From: a virus
Reading direction: 5' to 3' (one strand)
DNA length: 41,531 bases
IMG/VR virus record: IMGVR_UViG_3300021963_000250
Coordinates: 1-41,531 of that record
Shown here: piece by piece, positions 23,654-32,327 of the stretch
How the letters are laid out: every line of letters starts with the position of its first letter
How positions within the stretch are numbered: position 1 is the stretch's first letter
Program-made: the position numbers and the translations under genes
The notes under the pieces: generated by a model
What the model saw: the letters and a program-made list of their open reading frames with translations, nothing else
What the model was told of the DNA's origin: nothing
Database searches by the model: none

Positions 23654-23861
23654 TTGTATTTCCGTTAATTAATTGTTTAAGTAGTTGCTTTATCTCAGAC
23701 ATTTCCTGCTTCATATCTGCAACTTCTTGCTGTGTCTTTAGTTGTTGTAAAATACGATCACGTTCCAATTTAAAAGATTTATAACCCTCATGATCTATAT
23801 TTAGAACGGCAGTACTCTCCCCATCCTTAGCATATCTCTTATCATTTGTTTGATATATCAT
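23634..23861 (-). CDS. Small coiled-coil protein, 75 residues
   Basis: The N-terminal third is polar (MIYQTNDKRYAKDGESTAVL). Residues about 28-65 form a heptad helix (FKLERDRILQQLKTQQEVAD, then MKQEMSEIKQLLKQLINGN). Small proteins with an EMxEIKxLLxQLL segment occur in T4-like marine phages among the structural genes; I know no proven role. The start overlaps the upstream stop by four bases (ATGA), and the end overlaps the start of the 631-residue fibre by 20 bases, so expression is tightly coupled to both. It is not similar to the other two short coiled-coil proteins of this window. Confidence 0.65.
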   Translation of the reverse strand: MIYQTNDKRYAKDGESTAVLNIDHEGYKSFKLERDRILQQLKTQQEVADMKQEMSEIKQLLKQLINGNTNGKTGI

Positions 23862-25894
23862 GCGGATACAGCAATTGCTCTGATATCATCGACAAAAGGA
23901 ACATTAACTCCGTCATCTGATAGCAACACAATCTTCAAAGCAAAGGAATTATAAGTTTTAAACTTAGACAACGATTTGTTAAAATAGGTCAAAACGTTTT
24001 GGTTTTGATTGTCTAAGAAACCACTATTTGGTCTTGATATTACATCAACAAAGAAACCTGTGCCAGCCACACTTGTATTTGAAACAGTACGGCTCAACGT
24101 TAGGTTTGCACTAGTTGATGATGTTACCGTATCAATAAAATGAGTGTTAGGCAATGTTGGTGAATATACACGCACAACAGATCCTGGTATAATTTCTGTA
24201 TTAACAATACCAGATGTGCCCACAACGTTAGCGCTACCTACGGTCGTTGTAAATTGACCGGTTGCCTGTACGCCCGTATTGTAGAACGGAACGCTGTACG
24301 AATATTCAGCACGATCATTAATATTGATTGGGTTCGTAACAATGTTTGCTGATTGGTTAAGAGTCAACTCAGTCCAGTCTTTTAAATCAAATGATTCAAC
24401 ATCTTCTGTATTCATGAATTTGGCATATACAAGAATATTAGTATTTGATGGCTTGTATGCTGTTAGGTAAATTTTTAAATCTTCTGCTTGCTGACTGTCT
24501 GCAAGCGTTACCATTTTTGATATGTAACGAGCCTTGGCGGTTCCCTGTCCTTTGTATTCGTTTGTTGATGTGTTATTAATTTCATAACGTTCTGCAAACA
24601 AATCTAAATCATCCCTATTAACATAGGGCGAGGCATAAGGATTTGATGTATTAAAAGTTACTTCACTGCTGAATGAGCGGTAAGGTGTACCAGCTAGTAC
24701 CTCATTTGTTCGTGAAGCAACGATGGCAGGATAACGATTCAACGCTGTTCTTTTTCCAAGAGTGGCTTCTGTTTTTCTTGAAGAAGATACGGAACCAGCA
24801 GAATTTGCAAAGTTCAAAGTAACGTTTGCAGATGTTCCTGCTGGTCTGAAAATATTGTAATTTGGAACAACACTGTTAACAGCATAATTGACAATAGTAG
24901 AAACATTACCCGTTGCCTGTGAATCGACACCACTTACTGTTGTACCTGTTGTTAAATACAATGTGCTGTTAGCGTTAGAGTCCTGAATTATCAAATAGTC
25001 AGATAAGCCATCATATGTGAAAACTTTACCTATTACAGTTTTGTAATATGTCGCACTAGAATTTGTAAACGTTGGTTGTTCAGTTAATATTACGGAAGTT
25101 GAGTTTGTAATTGATCCAACAGTACGAATGTTTGTGTTTGTACTCGATCCGTCTGTAATAACAATAAGGTCACCCGCAACAAGAGTAGATGTGAAAAGTG
25201 TTCCTGTTCCTGTGATTGTATTTGACGATGTCGATGTAGCCAAGGTACCAGTCAGTGCTGAACGTTGCTGGTAAACATACTCACCACCTCTGAATGTACC
25301 ATTTTGACTGACTAATTTAACAGTTTCATATGGTCTATTGCGAATCTGGAACGTAGCAGATGTCTGAGTAAATTTAGCAACGTTTATCTTGAATGAAAGA
25401 TCTAAATCTGTCTGTGGTGTAAAAGATGAGCCGTTTGTTAGTTTATAGAGATATCCATCAACGCTACCAGACGATACCTGTGTTGCTGTTGAAGAACCAA
25501 CACCTATTTGACCAGCTTTATTACCCCACAATTTGAAATCTTTATCACTTCCGTCAAATTTAACTAATATTGCATAAGATCTGTCTGTCGTAAGACGAAC
25601 TGGTTGTCTGAATGTAAATTTGGTTGAAGAAGCTCCTGTCGTACTTACAACAATATTATTGTATTCAACTCTTGCTCCATATGTCTGTTGAATTGTGGTT
25701 GGGTCTGGTGATCCATCTGTTTTTGTTTGACAAATATAAACTGATACACCTGGATTCTGTATCCCTGTCACAGTTTGGTTTTGTACCGGCTTTCTATAAA
25801 AATATAAGTCTACAGAAGTAACAAATGCCACATCAGAATTTTCAACTGATTGTTTGTCTATAAAAAATGTTTGACCTAGATCAAAGTTTAACAT
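23858..25894 (-). CDS. Large virion structural protein, baseplate-associated
   Basis: The first 200 of 678 residues are a beta sandwich beginning MLNFDLGQTFFIDKQSVENS, with VDLYFYRKP, VSVYICQTKTDGSPDP and SYAILVKFDGSDKDFKLWGN. In related phages I know this pattern as the QTF domain in or near DUF4815 structural proteins. Two copies of another beta module follow, one near residues 210-285 (GTGTLFTSTLVAGDLIVITD) and one near 560-640 (GTSGIVNTEIIPGSVVRVYS). A middle segment (FNTSNPYASPYVNRDDLDLF, DLKIYLTAYKPSNTNILVYA) resembles further DUF4815-protein regions. The ribosome site AAGGA is well placed. It is probably part of the same baseplate-peripheral assembly as the 1353-residue protein; its exact position is unknown. 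Confidence 0.7.
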   Translation of the reverse strand: MLNFDLGQTFFIDKQSVENSDVAFVTSVDLYFYRKPVQNQTVTGIQNPGVSVYICQTKTDGSPDPTTIQQTYGARVEYNNIVVSTTGASSTKFTFRQPVRLTTDRSYAILVKFDGSDKDFKLWGNKAGQIGVGSSTATQVSSGSVDGYLYKLTNGSSFTPQTDLDLSFKINVAKFTQTSATFQIRNRPYETVKLVSQNGTFRGGEYVYQQRSALTGTLATSTSSNTITGTGTLFTSTLVAGDLIVITDGSSTNTNIRTVGSITNSTSVILTEQPTFTNSSATYYKTVIGKVFTYDGLSDYLIIQDSNANSTLYLTTGTTVSGVDSQATGNVSTIVNYAVNSVVPNYNIFRPAGTSANVTLNFANSAGSVSSSRKTEATLGKRTALNRYPAIVASRTNEVLAGTPYRSFSSEVTFNTSNPYASPYVNRDDLDLFAERYEINNTSTNEYKGQGTAKARYISKMVTLADSQQAEDLKIYLTAYKPSNTNILVYAKFMNTEDVESFDLKDWTELTLNQSANIVTNPININDRAEYSYSVPFYNTGVQATGQFTTTVGSANVVGTSGIVNTEIIPGSVVRVYSPTLPNTHFIDTVTSSTSANLTLSRTVSNTSVAGTGFFVDVISRPNSGFLDNQNQNVLTYFNKSLSKFKTYNSFALKIVLLSDDGVNVPFVDDIRAIAVSA

Positions 25895-25918
25895 TAAAGA
25901 TCCTTTTATTGTCTACTA

Positions 25919-26446
25919 TTATATCGGTCCCCAACTTACCCAAGCGTTGCTATCGCCGTCAAAGGCTTGATAGCCCATTGCCTGTGGTGCAGGAGATGGA
26001 GGTGTAATTTTTGCAGCCGCCGGTACTTGAATAATAGTTTTTACATAATCACTTTCAGGTACAACGAACACAGATACATTGATTGTTGATTTGAAATACG
26101 AAAGTAGATTTTTTTCAAATCCATCTACTAGTTGAGCTTCACTTGTTTCTGCCACAACTATCTCTTTTTTTCCAGCAATAGTATTAGCAATCTTTTGTGC
26201 TTGATCTACTTCTGTTGCATTTGTTGTTATTCCTGAATTATAAAAATAATCAAAAACAACCTTTCCGTCTGTGTCAGTAACAATAGGATCACCTATTGAA
26301 CCACCTAGTGGTTTTATATTTGCAGCCGCTACTTTTACTCTTTCAAAGTAAAAGCTATGTGTTGTTGAGGGTTTAAGCGATGATACACTTATTCTAAAAA
26401 CTTGATCTCTTGCTGTAAAGAAAATTTTTGGTGATGAGGTTGTCAT
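25919..26446 (-). CDS. Structural protein of unknown role, 175 residues
   Basis: The N-terminal 80 residues look like a fibronectin-type beta domain (KIFFTARDQVFRISVSSLKP, THSFYFERV, then DPIVTDTDGKVVFDYFYNSG). The middle is helical (EVDQAQKIANTIAGKKEIVV). The C-terminus is Pro-rich (KITPPSPAPQAMGYQAFDGD) and ends in NAWVSWGPI. I do not recognise it as a named T4 protein. It sits between the DUF4815 protein and the 678-residue protein, 26 and 24 bases away, so it probably takes part in the same assembly, for example as a linker. Confidence 0.6.
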   Translation of the reverse strand: MTTSSPKIFFTARDQVFRISVSSLKPSTTHSFYFERVKVAAANIKPLGGSIGDPIVTDTDGKVVFDYFYNSGITTNATEVDQAQKIANTIAGKKEIVVAETSEAQLVDGFEKNLLSYFKSTINVSVFVVPESDYVKTIIQVPAAAKITPPSPAPQAMGYQAFDGDSNAWVSWGPI

Positions 26447-26472
26447 GTTTATACTTCTAAATTACTTCGTTA

Positions 26473-29400
26473 TTAAAACCAGCCTACACTGCTCTGGGTA
26501 TAGGAGTCACCACCACCGCCACTATCTGGTGCAACAGGTGTAATAGCACCAGCTCCAAATTGTGGTTGTGGTATCTCTTGAGTGATAGTAACTTCACCAC
26601 GTGTTTGAATAGAGAAAGATGCTGGTGATACGGTACCTTCGCCGACAAAAGCTATTGAATGACCGTCCGATCCAATTAAAGAGCTTTTGATACTTTGATC
26701 TATCAATGTTGTCTCTGTAAAAGGAAGCATTAGTATATTTTGATTTATAACTGCCGCAGCTGTTGTTGTATCGGTTAAGTCAAAATCAGATTCAAAGTTT
26801 ACCTGTTTGACAGGTGGTCTCAATAAGCTATCTGACTGATCAATCGTTGCAGAAAACTCTCTGTTTGCTATTGCAGCTTTCGAATAATCATTGAAAGGCT
26901 CAATAAAGAAACCATTTTTAAATCTGTTTGTCGATGGAGTTATACTGCTTGGAATAGAAAGATCTTTTACAGAAGACTCCAACCCAGATAAAGTAACTTG
27001 ATATTCAATATCAGTTATACGTTGGTCCAATTTTCCAATGTCAGCCATTGTATATCGTCTTGGCTGTTGTTTTCTATCTCCTAAAGTATTTTTTGTTTGT
27101 ACTTTAAATGCAGATAGACGAGTGTTGATTGGTCCAGAAGCAGAACCAACTTGCTTTGAAGCAAACTGTAGAGTCTGCGCATTGAATGCAGCTGGTAGAG
27201 AAGGATATGGTGGCACATTGATTACAGATAGCGTAACCGACTCCGCTGGCTCTGGTGGAGGAGATGGATTCACAAGTGATGGTGTACCACGTATAACCTC
27301 AAAACTACTATCTTTACGAACAATTACTCTATCAATACGAGAATTATAATATTCAGCGTTAAATGTAATAGTAGAATCTGGCACAGGGAACAGCTTATCG
27401 TCCGTACTTAAACTGAATGTGCTTGATGGATTGATAGATGTGGCAGCTGGATTTGTTGATCGTAACGCTGTGTTTGATCCAAAAGGACGGAAATCAAAAG
27501 TGTTGCGCATATCGTAATACGCTCCTTTTGATGTAACAAACTCAGGGATCTCCAGAGTGTTGATAGATCCTGACGAACTTGCTAAATTGGCTGTATCATT
27601 AATCGTATATGAATCGACAGTAGCAAAACCAGGACCACTTGTAAACACATCAAATTGAGCAAGAATATATTGATTTGTGTTAACAGCTAAATCAGAGCCG
27701 CTCTTCAATACAAGATTTGAAAGACGTAATGCATTTTCATCTTCTCCAGTGTCAATGAAGAAATATTTTGTCACATTAGAAACAGTTGAGTTTGCTGTTG
27801 TTCCAACATTTGTTGTGTTGCCTAAAAATACATTTTTCAAGCGAATAGGACCAGGTATACCTAATGACCACGGACCTGTGTTGCTGCTGATATTATTACT
27901 TGTGTGTATTTTAACAAATACATCTCTTGTAATAGTTCGTGGTTGAGCTGTCGCCCCTGTTGATGTTACGTTGTACACGATAATAGCATTAACTGTACTT
28001 GTTAATGTGTTGCTTACACTCAATGCTGCTGTCTTACTGCTACCGGATATAGTAATAGTTCTATCTGATCTATTAAAATTGATTGGAAATAATGCAGGGA
28101 AGAACAACGTAGCCTGAGCATTGGCAATATCTGCCCCAGCTGCTGTTGATAGTACCATATGTGAAGTGTTTGTAACAGCAGAGATTTGATATACACCAGA
28201 AACCCCTGAATTAGCAAACTTAACCCAATCACCTGGTTGAAACTCAGAGCTGAAAGCACTGCCACCTGAGCTCGTTACCACATTTGAAGCATTTGTAATT
28301 GTTACATTAGCACCACCAGACGCTGCTACTGATGCTTGAGCGTTTGATGTAGGGAAGATAATAAAATCTTTTTTCTGCGATGTCGTAAGTGCGCCATCTC
28401 CATAAGGAAACGTCAAACCAGATCCTAGAGTACCAGTTGTATATGTGCCATTCGTTTGAATCTGCGTTGTTGCGTCCGATACTGTGCGGTATGTGTATAC
28501 AACATTTGTTACTGTCTTAACACCACTCTTACCTACAGGAAAAACAATTTGATCTTTAAAAGTATCGACAAGTTGCGCAATATTAGAAGCCGTCGTTGCA
28601 TCGTACACCAAATTAATATCTGCTATACCATCTTGAACAGCGCCATCATAATACACACTTCTTACCTCGCGGAAAGCACGACCTGCTGACATTTGGACAT
28701 CAAACAAGTACATTCTGTAAGTGCAAGAAGCAGTACCTGGAACACCTGTATCAACAAGAAGTGAACGAATGCGTGCTGTACCGATCAAGTTACCGGCAGG
28801 AGTTATTGCTCCTGTCGTTGAAATTGTACGACTTGTTAAGTACGTCTTAGCAGTATCATATAAACTAACTACTGGTCCTGTTTTAAAATCAAATAGCCCT
28901 GCTAACTCTTTAACTAAAACATAGTTACCATAACTCGCAGTAATTTTTTGTGATTCTATCGATGTAGTTGTATTCGATCTTCCTACATCAAGATAGTTAT
29001 TATATGAAGTTGAAGTTCTATATCCACCAATATAAGCAAGTCCTGGATCAATCACAGCGTGAATAAAACCAACGTTTGCTGTTGATTTTTCTTTTGTTGC
29101 AACCTCAAAAGGATCAACAACAAAGTTACCCTGTGCCTCTCTTGTACGTCTTGCTAGCTCATCACCTAAATTTGAATATACTGTTACTCTATTTTCTTTG
29201 AATGGAAATCCTTCTTTCCACTCAGCAAGAGTAAAAAAGTCAACATTAGCTGCTGCCTCACTTGAAGTAAGTGTCTTCAACGTTGGTGTTAACTGAAGAC
29301 GGTCTGCGCCAGGAGCGGTGTAATTAGTTGTATTTGATGCATTATCAAGTAGTGTGCTATCTGCGTTACTATCCACATAAGTTTCTACTGTGGTAAATCC

Positions 29401-30534
29401 TACAGCTACATCTGTTGGGGATGAAGAGTATTTGTTGACAATAATAATTTGTGGATCTACTTTAAGAAAGAAACCTTTTTGATAGATGACACCTTCTGAA
29501 ACACCAAAAGCATATCCTGTACCAATAGGAGATGTACCATTATTTGCAACAGTAATTTTTGTCTTGTAATTTTGTGGTAGTAGATCGAGATTTTGAACAG
29601 TAGCAGTTGAATTTGCAGTCTTTACAGTTACCCATGGTAGGAATGTATATCCTGATCCATCATTGCCAATTGTTACCGTCTGCAAAATACCCTGTGAATC
29701 AGTTGTTAGTAAAGCTGTCGCACCCGTTCCAATAATAGAGCTAATATTTGCTGTCGCGCCACCATCACTAACAATACTATATGCTGATGACATTGTCCAA
29801 GCAGCGGAATTGACAGATGTATTTGTTAGATCAACATTACGAGGAGATATTTGAAGGATGGTTGTATTAGCAACAGCTGTTGTGTTAATTGCTCTGATTT
29901 GAGCCTTCGCTCCAGTTGTCGATTGTGTAATCACCTGTCCATTTGTAAAGCTACCACTAATATTTGAAAGAGCGATTGCACTTGTGAATACTACGGTATC
30001 GCTATTGGAAAAACCAAGTCCACCATTGTTCACTGTTATTTTGAATAATGGATAGTCAGGAGCAAATACAGTAAGCTCTTGATCAGCACTGAATGTAGTG
30101 TATACAGCACTGCTATTAGCTGGATCTGGATCAGAGCTGTTGTTGTATTGCAGATAAAGAGTGTTTAAATCAGGTGAGCTTGACTCGAGACCGTCTTTGT
30201 AATTGATAACCCGAGCTGTCAAGTTCAAATTACTTTTTACAAAATAATCGACATAGCTAACTGGTAGCGAGGGCTGACCATCCTTTTGTGTATCTGTTAT
30301 CTTTACAAAAGGATAAGAAGGTATATAATTGAAGTTTACACCACTGACAATTGTACCAGCTTTGAAAACATGATTACCAAATTTTTCAATTTGGTCTTGA
30401 ATAATACTTTGTAATTGATTCAACTCCCGTGTCTGTACAGCAACACCTGGCTTAAAAAGAATCCTGTAGTATTCATTATCAGGATTGTAATCATCAAAAT
30501 ATGGATTCGTGTTAAGTGAATTTTCTAGTGGCAT
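26473..30534 (-). CDS. DUF4815-type virion structural protein, 1353 residues
   Basis: The N-terminus (MPLENSLNTNPYFDDYNPDN, then YYRILFKPGVAVQTRELNQL and FGNHVFKAGTIVSGVNFNYI) is the signature start of DUF4815 structural proteins of marine T4-like phages. Long beta-rich regions follow, including a GQVITQSTTGAKAQIRAINT module near residue 200 and a second module with SSEFQPGDWVKFANSGVSGV near 760. The segment YDMRNTFDFRPFGSNTALRS lies near 1010. From about 1140 it becomes helical (RYTMADIGKLDQRITDIEYQ), and the end is rich in Gly and Pro (PVAPDSGGGGDSYTQSSVGW). It ends in tandem stops (TAATAA). It follows gp8 by 9 bases, where T4 has genes 9 to 12, so it may replace the T4 peripheral baseplate parts. 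Confidence 0.8.
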   Translation of the reverse strand: MPLENSLNTNPYFDDYNPDNEYYRILFKPGVAVQTRELNQLQSIIQDQIEKFGNHVFKAGTIVSGVNFNYIPSYPFVKITDTQKDGQPSLPVSYVDYFVKSNLNLTARVINYKDGLESSSPDLNTLYLQYNNSSDPDPANSSAVYTTFSADQELTVFAPDYPLFKITVNNGGLGFSNSDTVVFTSAIALSNISGSFTNGQVITQSTTGAKAQIRAINTTAVANTTILQISPRNVDLTNTSVNSAAWTMSSAYSIVSDGGATANISSIIGTGATALLTTDSQGILQTVTIGNDGSGYTFLPWVTVKTANSTATVQNLDLLPQNYKTKITVANNGTSPIGTGYAFGVSEGVIYQKGFFLKVDPQIIIVNKYSSSPTDVAVGFTTVETYVDSNADSTLLDNASNTTNYTAPGADRLQLTPTLKTLTSSEAAANVDFFTLAEWKEGFPFKENRVTVYSNLGDELARRTREAQGNFVVDPFEVATKEKSTANVGFIHAVIDPGLAYIGGYRTSTSYNNYLDVGRSNTTTSIESQKITASYGNYVLVKELAGLFDFKTGPVVSLYDTAKTYLTSRTISTTGAITPAGNLIGTARIRSLLVDTGVPGTASCTYRMYLFDVQMSAGRAFREVRSVYYDGAVQDGIADINLVYDATTASNIAQLVDTFKDQIVFPVGKSGVKTVTNVVYTYRTVSDATTQIQTNGTYTTGTLGSGLTFPYGDGALTTSQKKDFIIFPTSNAQASVAASGGANVTITNASNVVTSSGGSAFSSEFQPGDWVKFANSGVSGVYQISAVTNTSHMVLSTAAGADIANAQATLFFPALFPINFNRSDRTITISGSSKTAALSVSNTLTSTVNAIIVYNVTSTGATAQPRTITRDVFVKIHTSNNISSNTGPWSLGIPGPIRLKNVFLGNTTNVGTTANSTVSNVTKYFFIDTGEDENALRLSNLVLKSGSDLAVNTNQYILAQFDVFTSGPGFATVDSYTINDTANLASSSGSINTLEIPEFVTSKGAYYDMRNTFDFRPFGSNTALRSTNPAATSINPSSTFSLSTDDKLFPVPDSTITFNAEYYNSRIDRVIVRKDSSFEVIRGTPSLVNPSPPPEPAESVTLSVINVPPYPSLPAAFNAQTLQFASKQVGSASGPINTRLSAFKVQTKNTLGDRKQQPRRYTMADIGKLDQRITDIEYQVTLSGLESSVKDLSIPSSITPSTNRFKNGFFIEPFNDYSKAAIANREFSATIDQSDSLLRPPVKQVNFESDFDLTDTTTAAAVINQNILMLPFTETTLIDQSIKSSLIGSDGHSIAFVGEGTVSPASFSIQTRGEVTITQEIPQPQFGAGAITPVAPDSGGGGDSYTQSSVGWF

Positions 30535-30543
30535 GTGAGTCTC

Positions 30544-32319
30544 TTAAAACTGCAATATGATTTTAATTGTTTCGGATTGTGAATTGGAACGAGTAATAGG
30601 GCTTTCGTTTTCAAAATAAATGACTTCACCCGAATTTTGCACTATATCTGGTGGATACGCAAACAACAGATTTGCCGACGCACCCGACGATTGGCCTACT
30701 AATGTATTACCTGTATTTAGCACACCTTTCAAATGTGTAACATATAAACTTGATTCGGTATTACTATGGAACACAGCATTTGCAAGTTGTATGTCTGTTT
30801 GATATACAACTTCATCAGAAGTAAACTGTCCTGCAATAGGTAAAAACGTGTAGCGATGACGCTGATCAAACGTATTGAATCCTTTTGCATTACCATTTAT
30901 TTGATACGAAACAACGCTTGATGTTGTACCAGATGTTTGACCCGTCAAATAATTAACAGTTGTGTTTCCTGTCAAAATTATACCGCTCACAGATGTCAAT
31001 GTTAACGTGTTGATAGTATCCCATTCAGTTACTACACCTTGTGCACCTGTATTTGCCTGAATAACAGTTTCGCCAATTGAAAATGGGCCTGATGCTGCAC
31101 CAACTGTGATTTCTACGTTAGCAAACAAAGGATCCTTTAAAACGCCAATCGCTCTGTAGTCATTAGAGACGGGTATTGTTCCTGTTTCTGTATTTGCAAA
31201 CGTAACACTCATACACAAAGCAGTCGCACCTAACTCGTACTCAGGATTGGAACCATGCCCCCCTTTTGGACCCAACACAGCACTGACAATTGCTGTGTTT
31301 GATACACCACCTGTGTTGCCTGTTATTGTTGCGTTAACCCATGTATAATTGTATCCACGATCAATTATCTCTACACGTTGAATAGTATTTGATTGAGCTG
31401 TGTTAACAATAGCACGTGCAACAGCACCATCACCATCGCCAGTTATGTAAACACCAGGTCCAATCTCATAAGATGTTGTTGCATCAGGAGCTGTACTGAA
31501 AGCTGACTCAAGTACAATTGTCTTTGACCCACCCAACGACACATAATCAACAATCCGTCTTCCTTGACCCTGACCGGTACCATTTGTCAAGTATATAAAA
31601 CTACCTGTGTAGAAGTTATTTGATGCAACAGCATTATTTGCAATATAGTAACGCGTTGTGTCGCCACCAACCCGTAGATCAGTTGAAATAAACGTGTTAC
31701 TTAGAAACGTGTTGTAATTTGATCCTCTGAAATCAACAGTGATAACGTCTATTGCACCTGCTACAGCATTAGCTACAACAAGATTATTTGCAACTACAGG
31801 CATATACTCGTTTGTTGCAAATTTATTAAATGTTGTTGATGTAACAGAATACATATACTTCCACTGATACCCATCGGATGTAGCATAATACTCATCATCA
31901 GCAGAAGTTTGAGTTATATCAGGTTCGTTTACAGAGGCCGCATTTGCATTGTTATCTAAACATTTAAACACGTGAAAGGCCGATCCCCCGTTGACTGCGA
32001 CATAGTATTGTTGCAGCGAAAGATCTTGATCACTTCTGTAAGCACTGTAGTGCGTGTTAACTATCCAGTTATAGCGAGGTACCATAGCAACCACATCGCT
32101 TGGTGTTACTCTTTTTCCAAAAACCATCTCACTGTAAGGATTGGTAAGAGTATCCTCAACAGAATTTGTTAACGAAGGAATAGATGAGTCACCACCTGGA
32201 TAAGGCGTGTGTTTTGCAGCAAAAACATAATAGACACTATTAGCTGTTTCGCTAATAGATTCTCTAAACTGATTTACATTATGTAACCTGAAATAATTTG
32301 TTATTAATTGTGTCGACAT
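30544..32319 (-). CDS. gp8: Baseplate wedge protein gp8
   Basis: This 591-residue protein matches T4 gp8 (about 334 residues) in order of motifs: an N-terminal LITNYFRLHNVNQFRES, YYVFAAKHTPYPGGDSSIPS, VAMVPRYNWI, YHVFKCL-type FHVFKCLDN, DGYQWKYMYSV and TNEYMPV, and at the end NSGEVIYFENESPITRSNSQ with a final IKIILQF. T4 gp8 ends with the very similar SGEMIYMENRPPI and ILFTF. The extra length is in the middle (about 200-500), where beta modules such as IGETVIQANTGAQGVVTEWD are inserted. Gp8 dimers bridge wedge arms in T4. The gene has no obvious ribosome site; a late-promoter-like CATAAATA lies 26 bases upstream. Confidence 0.85.
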   Translation of the reverse strand: MSTQLITNYFRLHNVNQFRESISETANSVYYVFAAKHTPYPGGDSSIPSLTNSVEDTLTNPYSEMVFGKRVTPSDVVAMVPRYNWIVNTHYSAYRSDQDLSLQQYYVAVNGGSAFHVFKCLDNNANAASVNEPDITQTSADDEYYATSDGYQWKYMYSVTSTTFNKFATNEYMPVVANNLVVANAVAGAIDVITVDFRGSNYNTFLSNTFISTDLRVGGDTTRYYIANNAVASNNFYTGSFIYLTNGTGQGQGRRIVDYVSLGGSKTIVLESAFSTAPDATTSYEIGPGVYITGDGDGAVARAIVNTAQSNTIQRVEIIDRGYNYTWVNATITGNTGGVSNTAIVSAVLGPKGGHGSNPEYELGATALCMSVTFANTETGTIPVSNDYRAIGVLKDPLFANVEITVGAASGPFSIGETVIQANTGAQGVVTEWDTINTLTLTSVSGIILTGNTTVNYLTGQTSGTTSSVVSYQINGNAKGFNTFDQRHRYTFLPIAGQFTSDEVVYQTDIQLANAVFHSNTESSLYVTHLKGVLNTGNTLVGQSSGASANLLFAYPPDIVQNSGEVIYFENESPITRSNSQSETIKIILQF

Positions 32320-32327
32320 AGTTGTAT

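Noticed and set aside
26446-26456. TATAAACA before the 175-residue gene
   Set aside because: It abuts the ATG, leaving no room for a transcript start and ribosome site.
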